In this document: piece after piece, positions 44,701 to 51,512 of the stretch
Layout: every line of letters begins with the position of its first letter
How positions within the stretch are numbered: position 1 is the first letter of the stretch
DNA from: Candidatus Physcocola equi
Lineage (GTDB): Bacteria > Bacteroidota > Bacteroidia > Bacteroidales > Paludibacteraceae
Reading direction: 5' to 3'
NCBI GenBank assembly: GCA_018064855.1
Contig: JAGHUM010000085.1
Coordinates: forward strand, 1 to 58,219
DNA length: 58,219 bases
Made by a program: the position numbers and the translations under genes
Notes under the pieces: generated by a model
Told to the model about the DNA's origin: nothing
The model's database searches: none
The model's input: the letters and a program-made list of their open reading frames with translations, nothing else

Positions 44701-45210
44701 AATGGTAATAAATTAGCCGATAAACGCAAAAAATATGTATTTAAGGAGAAGGTTGATAACAATATCGAACAATCAAAAGTCATAATCGAGGCTGTAAAGT
44801 TTATGATGACAGAGAAAGCCGCTAAACCTGAAGCATTTGATTATAATTTTTTGCGAGAGAATCTTGCTTCAACAAGTTTACCTACTTATGTTAAACTAAA
44901 TATATTTGAAGCATTGCAGGAATACCAATCAACAGGTAAGCCTTCTATTTGGAGCAATAGCGAATACGAAAAGTTCTCGTGGGTGATTTCAGGCCTTTTT
45001 GATTCAAGAAAAGAAGTACTTAAAATCACGAAGATGGTTCAAGATTTTGACGAATTAACTGAAAAGTTGAAGGCGTTTATTCATAATAAACTAAAAGGTT
45101 TGCCTTCATCCTTGGATATGTCTGTTTGTCAAAGTATTATGCGTGACTATTCAATTGGGGACGATAATAGACTAAAGATATACAGTGCTTGGTTGAAGAA
45201 TGTTAAGTAA
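41737..45210 (+). CDS. HerA/FtsK-like ATPase with Ser/Thr-rich arms and hydrophobic hairpin
   Basis: A 1157-residue protein. Residues 1-285 form a mixed domain of unknown fold. Residues about 297-345 and 391-450 are low-complexity arms rich in Ser, Thr, His, Asp and Gly. Between them is a Gly/Ala-rich hydrophobic segment (about 355-390, GPLLTAGAILGGPIGIGLMA) that could insert in a membrane. The HerA-type ATPase fills about 600-985: Walker A GSTGCGKS (640-647), EPAKGEYK, Walker B VTILEEAH (863-870), and DQSPGAVD as in HerA/DUF87 pumps. A helical end of 150 residues follows. HerA/FtsK ATPases form hexamers that move DNA or proteins. The nuclease gene next to it suggests a cargo or effector. Confidence 0.87.
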   Translation: MGSIYDKKNNIDILSSNYSDKTATVGIPMQEIIAEKNELLAVQEEQIAPSSTQYAELDNLQTKCFNALGLVDDVVMKNYVTTLSGLRVAENENKLDTSDVVLFKINKMVYEKDEFATEKFVSVVSSMTFTSSSIFLVIDGKGEKTDFYLGIKCEDAERNAGSVAEALKSSMVGQFPGIQLEDLSVVGKGETHSKQDVLIDRLTSANSISSYIGVPAVRNNKKEYTNESFVQGIEKFANAMRGKTYTAVILAKNVPQSEINNIRAGYENVYTEISAMSTQQMAYSTNESFANALSRTKGYSDSTSSSDTKGSSVSNTTGTSHTDGKSSSHTHSTSVSNTEGESKENFWGKASKLAGPLLTAGAILGGPIGIGLMAGGAVAGVGGIAGAKQLSKSTTKSESDSDTEGTSSSDTVSNSKTLSTNQSHTDGTSHSESFSETDGTTSTIGSSKNFTVTVQNKHIQNILKRIDKQLERLDMCESSGIWSASAYFLSYGTDRASAEIGASIFRSIMQGEQSGVETSAINTWYSGNGDFECLNNQIASFKHPSFWYDNPNVGTQIQVLPTSLVSSKELAMTLSLPRKSVPGFPVVEHISLAKEVVKLDKNPDRPTFKLGNIFDQGEVHKDNEVRLDVKSLTQHTFVTGSTGCGKSETIYKLIDCVRNANAKFMIIEPAKGEYKNVFGDETVYGTNPLISDLLKINPFRFAKGVHVLEHADRLIEIFNVCWPMYAAMPAVLKEAVLNAYEDCGWNLITSTNKYSESIFPTFTDLIWELETVIETSSYSDEVKSNYKGSLVTRVKSLANGINGEIFSGQEIGDEKLFDENVIVDLSRIGSQETKSLIMGILIMRLNEYRSNSSIEANSFLRHVTILEEAHNILKRCSQEQSMEGSNVAGKSVEMISNAIAEMRTYGEGFIIVDQSPGAVDISAIRNTNTKIIMRLPEDSDRKIAGKSAAMKDNQVDEIAKLPVGVAVIYQNDWEEPVLCKIQQFDAEPNGNKLADKRKKYVFKEKVDNNIEQSKVIIEAVKFMMTEKAAKPEAFDYNFLRENLASTSLPTYVKLNIFEALQEYQSTGKPSIWSNSEYEKFSWVISGLFDSRKEVLKITKMVQDFDELTEKLKAFIHNKLKGLPSSLDMSVCQSIMRDYSIGDDNRLKIYSAWLKNVK

Positions 45211-45233
45211 TTTATCATTGAAATTTTTTGATT

Positions 45234-45938
45234 ATGAGCGGACTGGAAGGAATAGTAGAGTCGGAGAATGTTAAAAATTCTTTGTTAAACAAATCTCAAA
45301 TGAGCGAGGTTTTGTCGGATGAACAGCTAAATGCACCTATAGAGAAAGATACAAATCAAGAGGACTTGTTCGCTAAAGGTTTGAAAGCTGAGGACGGAAT
45401 AAGTACTGATGAACTCAATAAGCCAGTTGAAAAAGAAGTTACAAATGAAGCTTCAGCTCTTTCTTTTGAAGAAAAGGCTGTTTTAAAGGAAGAAACGAAC
45501 TGGTCTGATGAAGTTGTCAATTCTATAAGAACACCAGAGGAAGCAAATGTTTACAAAAATGCTGATTTAAAAGATGTAAATGGAAATTTACAAAGGACAG
45601 ATATTGATTGGAATGGGAAAATACCTCAGGATAGGATTGATAGAATGCGATCAATGTTTGGTGATGAAGTTGCTGACAAATGGCAAGGGAAAACCAATCT
45701 CGATTTGATAAAAGAGGGGAAAGCTCCATATGGAAGTGATGGAGAATGGATAAATCTGCATCATGTCGGGCAAAAAACAGATAGCCCTCTTGCTGAATTG
45801 ACAAATACTGAACATAAAACCTTTGATTCAATTTTGCATGACAAAACAAAGTCGTCTGAAATAGAACGTCCGATATTCAGAAAAGAAAGAGAGGCTTATT
45901 GGCAAAATAGATATGAAGAATTAACTCAAAAAGTATAA
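45234..45938 (+). CDS. LHH-type nuclease, polymorphic-toxin-like effector
   Basis: A 234-residue protein. I start it at the ATG at 45234; a TTG two codons earlier is possible. The C-terminal 100 residues match the LHH group of the HNH/EndoVII nuclease superfamily: GKTNLDLIKEGKAPYGSDG, then WINLHHVGQ with the metal and catalytic His pair (His176, His177), SPLAELTNTEH, and LHD. Such domains are typical toxin tips of polymorphic toxins. The N-terminal 75 residues hold two copies of a short motif (DEQLNAPIEKDTNQE and TDELNKPVEKEVTNE), perhaps a docking or export signal. There is no signal peptide. It lies 23 bases after the HerA-like gene and 3 bases before a small gene. Confidence 0.88.
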   Translation: MSGLEGIVESENVKNSLLNKSQMSEVLSDEQLNAPIEKDTNQEDLFAKGLKAEDGISTDELNKPVEKEVTNEASALSFEEKAVLKEETNWSDEVVNSIRTPEEANVYKNADLKDVNGNLQRTDIDWNGKIPQDRIDRMRSMFGDEVADKWQGKTNLDLIKEGKAPYGSDGEWINLHHVGQKTDSPLAELTNTEHKTFDSILHDKTKSSEIERPIFRKEREAYWQNRYEELTQKV

Positions 45939-45941
45939 TAT

Positions 45942-46211
45942 ATGCCAAATTTTGTGTTGATAGCAAAACAGAATTTATATCTTGATTCTGGTAAGGTTGT
46001 GACAAAAGGCACACCATACGAGGTGAGTGTCAGTAAAAAAGAGGTAAACGCAAATAATGTTTTACTTTATAAAGATACAAGAGAGAGTATAATGCGTCAA
46101 TTATCATTCAAAGATGTTGATTTAGTATCCACAAGGAAAGAGTATTATCTCAATCGCGCACATTTTCAAGTACAAGAAAGAAAAAATGTATTGACAAATA
46201 GGGGATATTAA
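45942..46211 (+). CDS. Small protein, candidate immunity partner of the nuclease
   Basis: An 89-residue protein, 3 bases after the LHH nuclease gene. I do not recognise the family. It starts MPNFVLIAKQNLYLDSG and looks like a small beta-rich domain (alternating hydrophobics, KGTPYEVSVSKKEV) followed by a short helix and a basic tail. It has no signal peptide or membrane span. Position right after a toxin-type nuclease is where immunity genes usually lie, so that is the working guess; nothing in the sequence itself proves it. Confidence 0.6.
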   Translation: MPNFVLIAKQNLYLDSGKVVTKGTPYEVSVSKKEVNANNVLLYKDTRESIMRQLSFKDVDLVSTRKEYYLNRAHFQVQERKNVLTNRGY

Positions 46212-46287
46212 CTGCATTTTCCTGAAGTAACAATCAATGAACAGTTACAAATATAGGAACTATAAAGCAAGAAGATAAAATACTAAG

Positions 46288-46350
46288 CCCCCCGGCGTTA
46301 GCCGGTCGCACCGATAGGCACCCTGTTTTCCAACAGCGTGCCTATCTTCT
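46288..46350 (+). terminator. Tandem hairpins ending the accessory cluster
   Basis: A small stem, CCGGC (46292-46296) with GCCGG (46301-46305), is followed by a long one: GATAGGCAC (46313-46321) with GTGCCTATC (46338-46346), plus inner CTGTT (46323-46327) with AACAG (46332-46336), then TTCTTTT. The second hairpin is a good intrinsic terminator. The GC-rich first hairpin stands out in this AT-rich block. Confidence 0.75.
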
Positions 46351-46472
46351 TTTACGGAAAAATTTAGAAAATCAACCATTCATTTACGGACTTCTCCTTC
46401 CAATACTCGTCACGTTCGATTCGAACGGCATTGCACGCATGAAACTGAATTGTAGGGTATAGGCATGAATAC

Positions 46473-46503
46473 TTTGTCAACTCTAAAAAAGTGCTTAATT
46501 TTG
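46473..46503 (+). promoter_or_regulatory. Promoter of the third ATPase/nuclease gene
   Basis: TTTG (46473-46476), 19 bases, TAATTTTG (46496-46503). A full consensus match, 25 bases before the ATG. Confidence 0.75.
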
Positions 46504-46528
46504 TAACGAATAATAAATTGGGATAAGT

Positions 46529-48106
46529 ATGGGCATCTACCTCAATCCGAATGCAGATGCATTCAAAGAAGATAAGAACACGGAAATATACGTAGACAAA
46601 TCACTCGTGTTATTAGAGTTAAACAAACTGCTTGGTTCAAGGGAGAAGTTTGTGTGCATGTCTCGTGCCCGCCGTTTCGGTAAGAGCATGGCTGGAAATA
46701 TGATTTCCGCTTATTATTCAAAAGGATGTGACACCAAGGAAATCTTCTCGAAAATGAAGATTGGCGATGTGCCCGGCTATGAGGACAACCTGAACAAGTT
46801 CAACGTAATTAAGTTGGACATGAACGGATGGTACAACAACACACCTGATAGAAAGTTGTTGTTTGATGATCTCAATGAATCGTTGAGAGAGGAATTTGAA
46901 CAACAATTTTCGAGCGTCAGATTCAAGCCGACAGATAATTTGGCGAGATGTATTCTGAGGGTATATGGACAAACAAACCAAAAGTTTGTCTTCATCATCG
47001 ATGAATATGATGTCCTGGTTCGAGAAAAGGTTTCTGATGATTTGTTCCAAAAATATTTAGATTTTTTGAATGGACTTTTCAAGGATGCGACCCTTCGTCC
47101 CGCCATTGCCTTAGCATATATTACAGGTATTCTGCCGATTGTAAGAGATAAGGTGCAATCCAAGCTCAACGAGTTTAGAGAATATACCATGATTGATGCA
47201 CAGCAGTTTGCTGGCATGATTGGTTTCACCAAAGAAGATGTTGTGGAATTATGCCACCAATATGGACTTAACGTTGACGAATGCAAAAGATGGTACGATG
47301 GATACAAAATGTCTTCGACTGTTGACCTTTTCAATCCGCTTTCGGTAGTTAGGGCGATTGAATCTAAAAGATTCGGCAGTTACTGGACAGCCACCAGCTC
47401 GTTCGAGGTGCTGAAGGACTATATCATGATGGACTTCGACGGCATAAAGCAAGACGTCATCAGCATGATTTCAGGAAAGAGCGTTCACGTTAATGTGAAC
47501 AAGTTCAAGAATACCATTGATTCGATAAACAACAAGGACAATGTGTTCACCTACCTGATTCACCTTGGCTACCTGTGTTACAACAACGAGGACGAGACCT
47601 GCCACATACCAAATGCTGAAGTTCGAACTGAATGGATAAACGCCATTGAAGATGATGCCAACTACAGCGCAGTGATGTCCCTTGTGAACAATTCAAAACG
47701 ATTGCTTGACGCAACCATCAAAGGTGATGATGGTGCTGTTGCCAATGCTCTTGACGCCGCCCACACCGAGGTAACCAGCAACCTTACTTACAACGACGAA
47801 CATTGTTTCCAAAGCGCCATCTGTCTGGCGTATTTCTACGCCAACACACGCTATACGCTGGTAAAGGAACTGCCAACTGGCAATGGGTATGCCGACATTG
47901 CCTTAATCCCGTTCTTGCCGAATATTCCAGCGATGGTTATTGAACTGAAACATAACAAAAGCCCGGAAACTGCCTTGCAGCAGATAAAGGACAAGAAATA
48001 TGATGATGCCCTTAAACACTACCGGGGCAATCTGCTTTTTGTTGGCATCAACTACGATGAAAAGACTAAAAAGCATGAATGCAAGATAGAGCAGATTGTA
48101 TTGTGA
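46529..48106 (+). CDS. AAA-ATPase-like protein with PD-(D/E)XK nuclease domain
   Basis: A 525-residue protein. The N terminus (IYLNPNADAFK, later YVDKSLVLLELNKLL) and the P-loop SRARRFGKSM are the marks of the AAA-ATPase-like family found widely in Bacteroidales. FIIDEYDVLV is Walker B. The middle contains YDGYKM and NPLSVVRAI as in relatives. The C-terminal PD-(D/E)XK nuclease domain has GNGYADIALIPF and MVIELKHNKS (Asp, Glu, Lys). Many paralogues exist per genome; their function is not established. It has its own promoter and is separated from the dynamin/HerA cluster by terminators, so I do not count it in that system. Confidence 0.92.
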   Translation: MGIYLNPNADAFKEDKNTEIYVDKSLVLLELNKLLGSREKFVCMSRARRFGKSMAGNMISAYYSKGCDTKEIFSKMKIGDVPGYEDNLNKFNVIKLDMNGWYNNTPDRKLLFDDLNESLREEFEQQFSSVRFKPTDNLARCILRVYGQTNQKFVFIIDEYDVLVREKVSDDLFQKYLDFLNGLFKDATLRPAIALAYITGILPIVRDKVQSKLNEFREYTMIDAQQFAGMIGFTKEDVVELCHQYGLNVDECKRWYDGYKMSSTVDLFNPLSVVRAIESKRFGSYWTATSSFEVLKDYIMMDFDGIKQDVISMISGKSVHVNVNKFKNTIDSINNKDNVFTYLIHLGYLCYNNEDETCHIPNAEVRTEWINAIEDDANYSAVMSLVNNSKRLLDATIKGDDGAVANALDAAHTEVTSNLTYNDEHCFQSAICLAYFYANTRYTLVKELPTGNGYADIALIPFLPNIPAMVIELKHNKSPETALQQIKDKKYDDALKHYRGNLLFVGINYDEKTKKHECKIEQIVL

Positions 48107-48119
48107 ACTTTTCTCCCCC

Positions 48120-49013
48120 TCACTGCTTCAGCACCAGCAATGCCACACCTGTAAGCACGCCTGCAAGGTATATGCCTTTCGTGCGGAGATTCTTTTCGCG
48201 AAGTAGGGTGGCGCCATATAGGAACGACACAATCGCTCCGGAACGGCGGATGGTGGAGACTACCGAAATGAGCGAATCGGTGTCCGATAACGCCCAATAA
48301 TACATGTAGTCTGCAATCATAAGAAAACCTGAAATGCCGACAATGCTCCAGCGCCATTGGAATGGGGTGGTCTTTTTGTGCGTCGGCCACCATAGGCACA
48401 ACAGCATCACCAACATCAATATCGTCTGATAAAACGAACAGAAAAACTGAATGGAATTCTTGTTGATGTGACGCAACAGATGCTTGTCATAGATGCCACT
48501 CGCGGCGCCAAGAAGAGTCGCACCAATAATCAGCCAGATCCATTTGTTGCTTTTCCAATAGATTCCCTCTTTGTGGCCGGTGGTGGAGAATAAAAAGAAA
48601 AACGTGAGCGTGATGCACACGCCCAACCATTGGTAAGGCGACAAATCTTCTGAATAGATAATCATGGCGCCAATTACTGTCCACAAGGGCTGTGTGGCGC
48701 GTATGGGCGCGAAAATCGTAATGGGCAAATGCTTTATCGCAAAGTATCCGCACAGCCAACTCCCAGTCACAAACACCGCTTTCAGCATGATGAGCAGATG
48801 TGTATGCAGATCTTGCTGCGGCATGTAAAATTGAAATCCGTCGTTTTCAGTGGTGAATTGCGAAACAATCCATGCCGGACTCATCAACACGGTTGAAATC
48901 AGCAAAGAGATAAACAGCACAGGCACCACTGCATTCTCGTTGAGCGACTTCTTTTTGAAAATGTCATAGATGCCCAAAAACAGGGCTGAACATAAGGCGA
49001 GTAATACCCACAT
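48120..49013 (-). CDS. DMT-family (EamA-like) membrane transporter
   Basis: A 297-residue inner-membrane protein with ten predicted membrane spans in two five-helix repeats, the layout of the drug/metabolite transporter superfamily. The helix motif with PIRATQPLWTVIGAMIIY and the second-repeat RRSGAIVSFLYGATLLREK are in keeping with EamA domains. The substrate cannot be told. It starts 15 bases after the threonylcarbamoyl-AMP synthase gene and ends 13 bases from the convergent ATPase gene. Confidence 0.88.
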   Translation of the reverse strand: MWVLLALCSALFLGIYDIFKKKSLNENAVVPVLFISLLISTVLMSPAWIVSQFTTENDGFQFYMPQQDLHTHLLIMLKAVFVTGSWLCGYFAIKHLPITIFAPIRATQPLWTVIGAMIIYSEDLSPYQWLGVCITLTFFFLFSTTGHKEGIYWKSNKWIWLIIGATLLGAASGIYDKHLLRHINKNSIQFFCSFYQTILMLVMLLCLWWPTHKKTTPFQWRWSIVGISGFLMIADYMYYWALSDTDSLISVVSTIRRSGAIVSFLYGATLLREKNLRTKGIYLAGVLTGVALLVLKQ

Positions 49014-49028
49014 GGTTCTGAGTGATTT

Positions 49029-49643
49029 TTATACCAAAATGAGTTCTCCTTTGCCCTGACGCACGATTACAGGTTCGTCTCCTGTGCAATCGACCACAGT
49101 GGATGGCTCCAAACTTCCGTAGCCACCGTTGATGATGACGTCGGCTATGTGTCCCATTTTCTCCTGCATGAGTTCGGGGTCGGTGAAGTATTCCATCTCA
49201 TCTGTAGAGTCGTCTTTGACCGATGTGGACATGATAGGGTTGCCGAGGCCTTTCACCAATTCTCGGATGATGTTGTTGTCTGGTACGCGAATGCCAACCG
49301 TCTTCTTGTTCTTGAATAGTTTGGGCAGACTGTTGTTGCCATTTAGAATAAAGGTGAACGGACCAGGCAGATTGCGCTTCATCAGTTTGAATGTCTTGTC
49401 ATCCACTTTGGCATATTGACTGATGTTGCTGAGGTCGTGGCAAATAAAAGATAAGTTTGCCTTGCGCAAGTCAATTTGTTTGTAATGGCATATTTTCTCC
49501 ACTGCTTTTGTGTTGAATATGTCGCAACCGAGGCCATATACGGTGTCGGTAGGGTAGATGATGAGCCCTCCATCTCGGAGAAACTGCACCACTCTTTCGA
49601 TTTCTCGTTCCTGAGGATTCTCAGGATAAATCCGAACTAACAT
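49029..49643 (-). CDS. Threonylcarbamoyl-AMP synthase, YrdC/Sua5 family
   Basis: A 204-residue enzyme that makes threonylcarbamoyl-AMP from Thr, bicarbonate and ATP for the t6A37 modification of ANN-reading tRNAs. It has the YrdC marks GGLIIYPTDTVYGLGCD, then KLMKRNLPGPFTFIL, VGIRVPDN and NPIMSTSVK. Length fits the single-domain form without the Sua5 extension. The 5' leader contains a heptamer tandem repeat. The DMT transporter gene follows 15 bases downstream. Confidence 0.94.
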   Translation of the reverse strand: MLVRIYPENPQEREIERVVQFLRDGGLIIYPTDTVYGLGCDIFNTKAVEKICHYKQIDLRKANLSFICHDLSNISQYAKVDDKTFKLMKRNLPGPFTFILNGNNSLPKLFKNKKTVGIRVPDNNIIRELVKGLGNPIMSTSVKDDSTDEMEYFTDPELMQEKMGHIADVIINGGYGSLEPSTVVDCTGDEPVIVRQGKGELILV

Positions 49644-49673
49644 TTGTTATATTTATTGTTTTTTTCTTTATTT

Positions 49674-49729
49674 ACTCAAAACTCAAAACTCAATGCTCAA
49701 AACTCAATGCTCAAAACTCAATGCTCACC
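49674..49729 (-). repeat. Heptamer tandem repeat before the YrdC-family gene
   Basis: Eight 7-base units, in + strand order: ACTCAAA twice, ACTCAAT, then GCTCAAA/ACTCAAT twice, and GCTCACC. It lies in the leader of the YrdC-family gene and overlaps the stop codon of the gene ending at 49725. The same family of heptamers lies before nadK (13326-13360). Confidence 0.85.
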
Positions 49730-50381
49730 GCTTTCCCTCAGCTCGCTCTTTGATGTGGAGAGCAACACCCTGAAGTCGCCATTCCATAATGGAACGGTAG
49801 CGTTTTTGAGTGAAAAACATGCTGAAAAACCATCCGAACTCTATCCTCGATTTCACCAGCACGCCCGTTTTGCCTCCTTTGAGGGGAATGGCTGTTACGC
49901 TGACTTTTGCGCCATTGAGAATCTTTATTTTTTTTGTGATGTTGAGTGTTATCTCTTTGAATCTTGTTTTGCCTTTCGTTAGCGTTCCTTCTATGTCGTA
50001 AACAGTTGGCGTGTCTTCTTTTTTCATGCCAATTGCCAGTTTCAGCAGGTAGTGGTTGGTGGCAGGGTTGAAATACACCCCTTTCTGAGAAATGAAAAGG
50101 TCATTTTCAACATTATGGTGATTGCCGAGATTTTCAAACATCCACGCCAAGTCTTTGGTTGGCTTTTTCTGCAAACCGGCATATATCTCATCCACCACCG
50201 CGCACAACGCAGCATAACTGGTGTCCGTCACATAGAAGGCTGTGGTGTGAAATGCGCCATCCTCATATGTGGTTGTTGTACCCACGTTGTAATTTTGTGC
50301 TTTGCCTGTCAGGTGCAGAAAAAGCAGCAAAACCACGAAGGTCAGCCTATATGCGGCGGTTTGTAAAGACTTTGTTTTCAT
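49725..50381 (-). CDS. Exported protein of unknown function
   Basis: A 218-residue protein with a signal peptide (a basic start, the hydrophobic run LTFVVLLLFLHLTG, then KAQ as cleavage site). The mature part is mixed alpha/beta with no motif that I can name. It begins NYNVGTTTTYEDGAFH and ends in a basic stretch IKERAEGKR. It should be periplasmic or outer-membrane-associated. It follows the PfkB kinase gene by 30 bases, so it may be co-transcribed with it, though no functional link is evident. Confidence 0.7.
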   Translation of the reverse strand: MKTKSLQTAAYRLTFVVLLLFLHLTGKAQNYNVGTTTTYEDGAFHTTAFYVTDTSYAALCAVVDEIYAGLQKKPTKDLAWMFENLGNHHNVENDLFISQKGVYFNPATNHYLLKLAIGMKKEDTPTVYDIEGTLTKGKTRFKEITLNITKKIKILNGAKVSVTAIPLKGGKTGVLVKSRIEFGWFFSMFFTQKRYRSIMEWRLQGVALHIKERAEGKR

Positions 50382-50411
50382 AGAAGCACACTTTAGGGGT
50401 GGTTGGCTCGT

Positions 50412-51383
50412 TTAACAGTTGGCTCTGATGGTGTTCCAGCGAGTCTCGTCCATGGATGTACCCACAATCTCCACTACATTGCCGGAAACCAAAGCGCCGA
50501 TGCGCCCACACTCCGCAATGCTCTTGCCCGATGCCAGTCCGTAAAGGAAGCCCGATGCGTAGAGGTCGCCGGCGCCTGTGGTATCGATACAGTTGACGCC
50601 TTTTAGTGGTTTCACGAATACTTTTTCGCTTCCGTGTTTGATGAAAGAGCCTTTTGCACCGACTTTCACTACTGCATAATCCACTTGCGAAGCCAGCAAG
50701 TCGAGAGCTTCTTCTGGTTCCATGTTGGAGTAGGCCTTGCTTTCTTCTTCGTTGGCGAAGACGATGGAAACGTATTGAGGAATGACTTCTTGCAAGAACT
50801 GGAGATTGTCTGCCACAACGTTGTAACTGCCGAGGTCAATGGAGATTTTCACACCGGCCTTTACTGCAAGATCCATGGCTTTCAGCACAAGCTCGTAGTT
50901 CTGAAGAAGGTATCCGTCGATATGACAGATGTCAACCCCTTCAAAAAGGTCGGCTGTGATTTCGTCTGCGCAGAAGGTGCCGGTTGCACCCAGACAGGTG
51001 GCCATGGTGCGCTCGCCGTCGGGAGATATGAGCGACAGGCAAGAGCCGCTTGGCAGGTCGGAGACGTGAACCAAACGGGTATCTACACCCATGGATTTGA
51101 GGTCGTTCTCAAAAAAGTCGCCGGTCTTGTCTGTCCCGATTTTCCCTGCAAAAACAGTCTGCATACCCAATTTCTGAATGCCGGAAATGGTGTTTGGAAC
51201 AGATCCGCCTCTTGCGCGTTCAATCTTTTTCCCCTCAATGAGTTTTAGCAATTTCGATTGTGTGTCTTTGTCAATCAACTGCATACTGCCTTTGGGAAGG
51301 CCTGCTTCTGAGAGTATGTTGTCTGAGTCGAGCACGCAAAGCATGTCAACCAATGAATTTCCTATGCCAAGTATTTTAGCCAT
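50412..51383 (-). CDS. PfkB-family carbohydrate/nucleoside kinase
   Basis: A 323-residue cytoplasmic kinase. I start it at the ATG at 51383 (MAKILGIGNSLVDML); an in-frame start 14 codons earlier lies inside the -7 element. PfkB signature 1 is seen as GGSVPNTISGIQKLG, and signature 2 as DTTGAGDLYASGF with the catalytic Asp in GAGD. The layout resembles adenosine kinase or ribokinase-like sugar kinases; the substrate is uncertain. In Bacteroidales this protein is usually annotated adenosine kinase. The exported protein gene follows 30 bases downstream. Confidence 0.9.
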   Translation of the reverse strand: MAKILGIGNSLVDMLCVLDSDNILSEAGLPKGSMQLIDKDTQSKLLKLIEGKKIERARGGSVPNTISGIQKLGMQTVFAGKIGTDKTGDFFENDLKSMGVDTRLVHVSDLPSGSCLSLISPDGERTMATCLGATGTFCADEITADLFEGVDICHIDGYLLQNYELVLKAMDLAVKAGVKISIDLGSYNVVADNLQFLQEVIPQYVSIVFANEEESKAYSNMEPEEALDLLASQVDYAVVKVGAKGSFIKHGSEKVFVKPLKGVNCIDTTGAGDLYASGFLYGLASGKSIAECGRIGALVSGNVVEIVGTSMDETRWNTIRANC

Positions 51384-51412
51384 TTTTTCTGCCGATTTAA
51401 TAGTTTCTTTTC

Positions 51413-51420
51413 CAAATCTA
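51413..51420 (-). promoter_or_regulatory. -7 element for the PfkB kinase gene
   Basis: TAGATTTG on the minus strand, 29 bases before the chosen ATG. A TTG is found 22 bases upstream of it, slightly too far. Confidence 0.5.
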
Positions 51421-51512
51421 AACATTTTTTCTTTCTTTTTGACAATAAGTCTCGTTTTTTTTGCAAAGGTTGGAAAATAGATTCAAAAACCATGCGTAAC
51501 TCAACGTGGTTT

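Noticed and set aside
37572-46211. Dynamin/HerA cluster as a type VI, type VII or type IV secretion locus, or as Wadjet
   Set aside because: No WXG100, EccC-type triple ATPase, VirB, Hcp/VgrG or Jet/SMC genes are in the block. Only the general pump ATPase is shared with such systems.
46288-46350. Hairpins as an integron attC site
   Set aside because: No integrase, no cassette array and no convincing core-site pair.
46529-48106. Third ATPase as part of the dynamin/HerA system
   Set aside because: Two hairpins and an own full-consensus promoter separate it, and its base composition is like the chromosome. The family is common as a lone gene.
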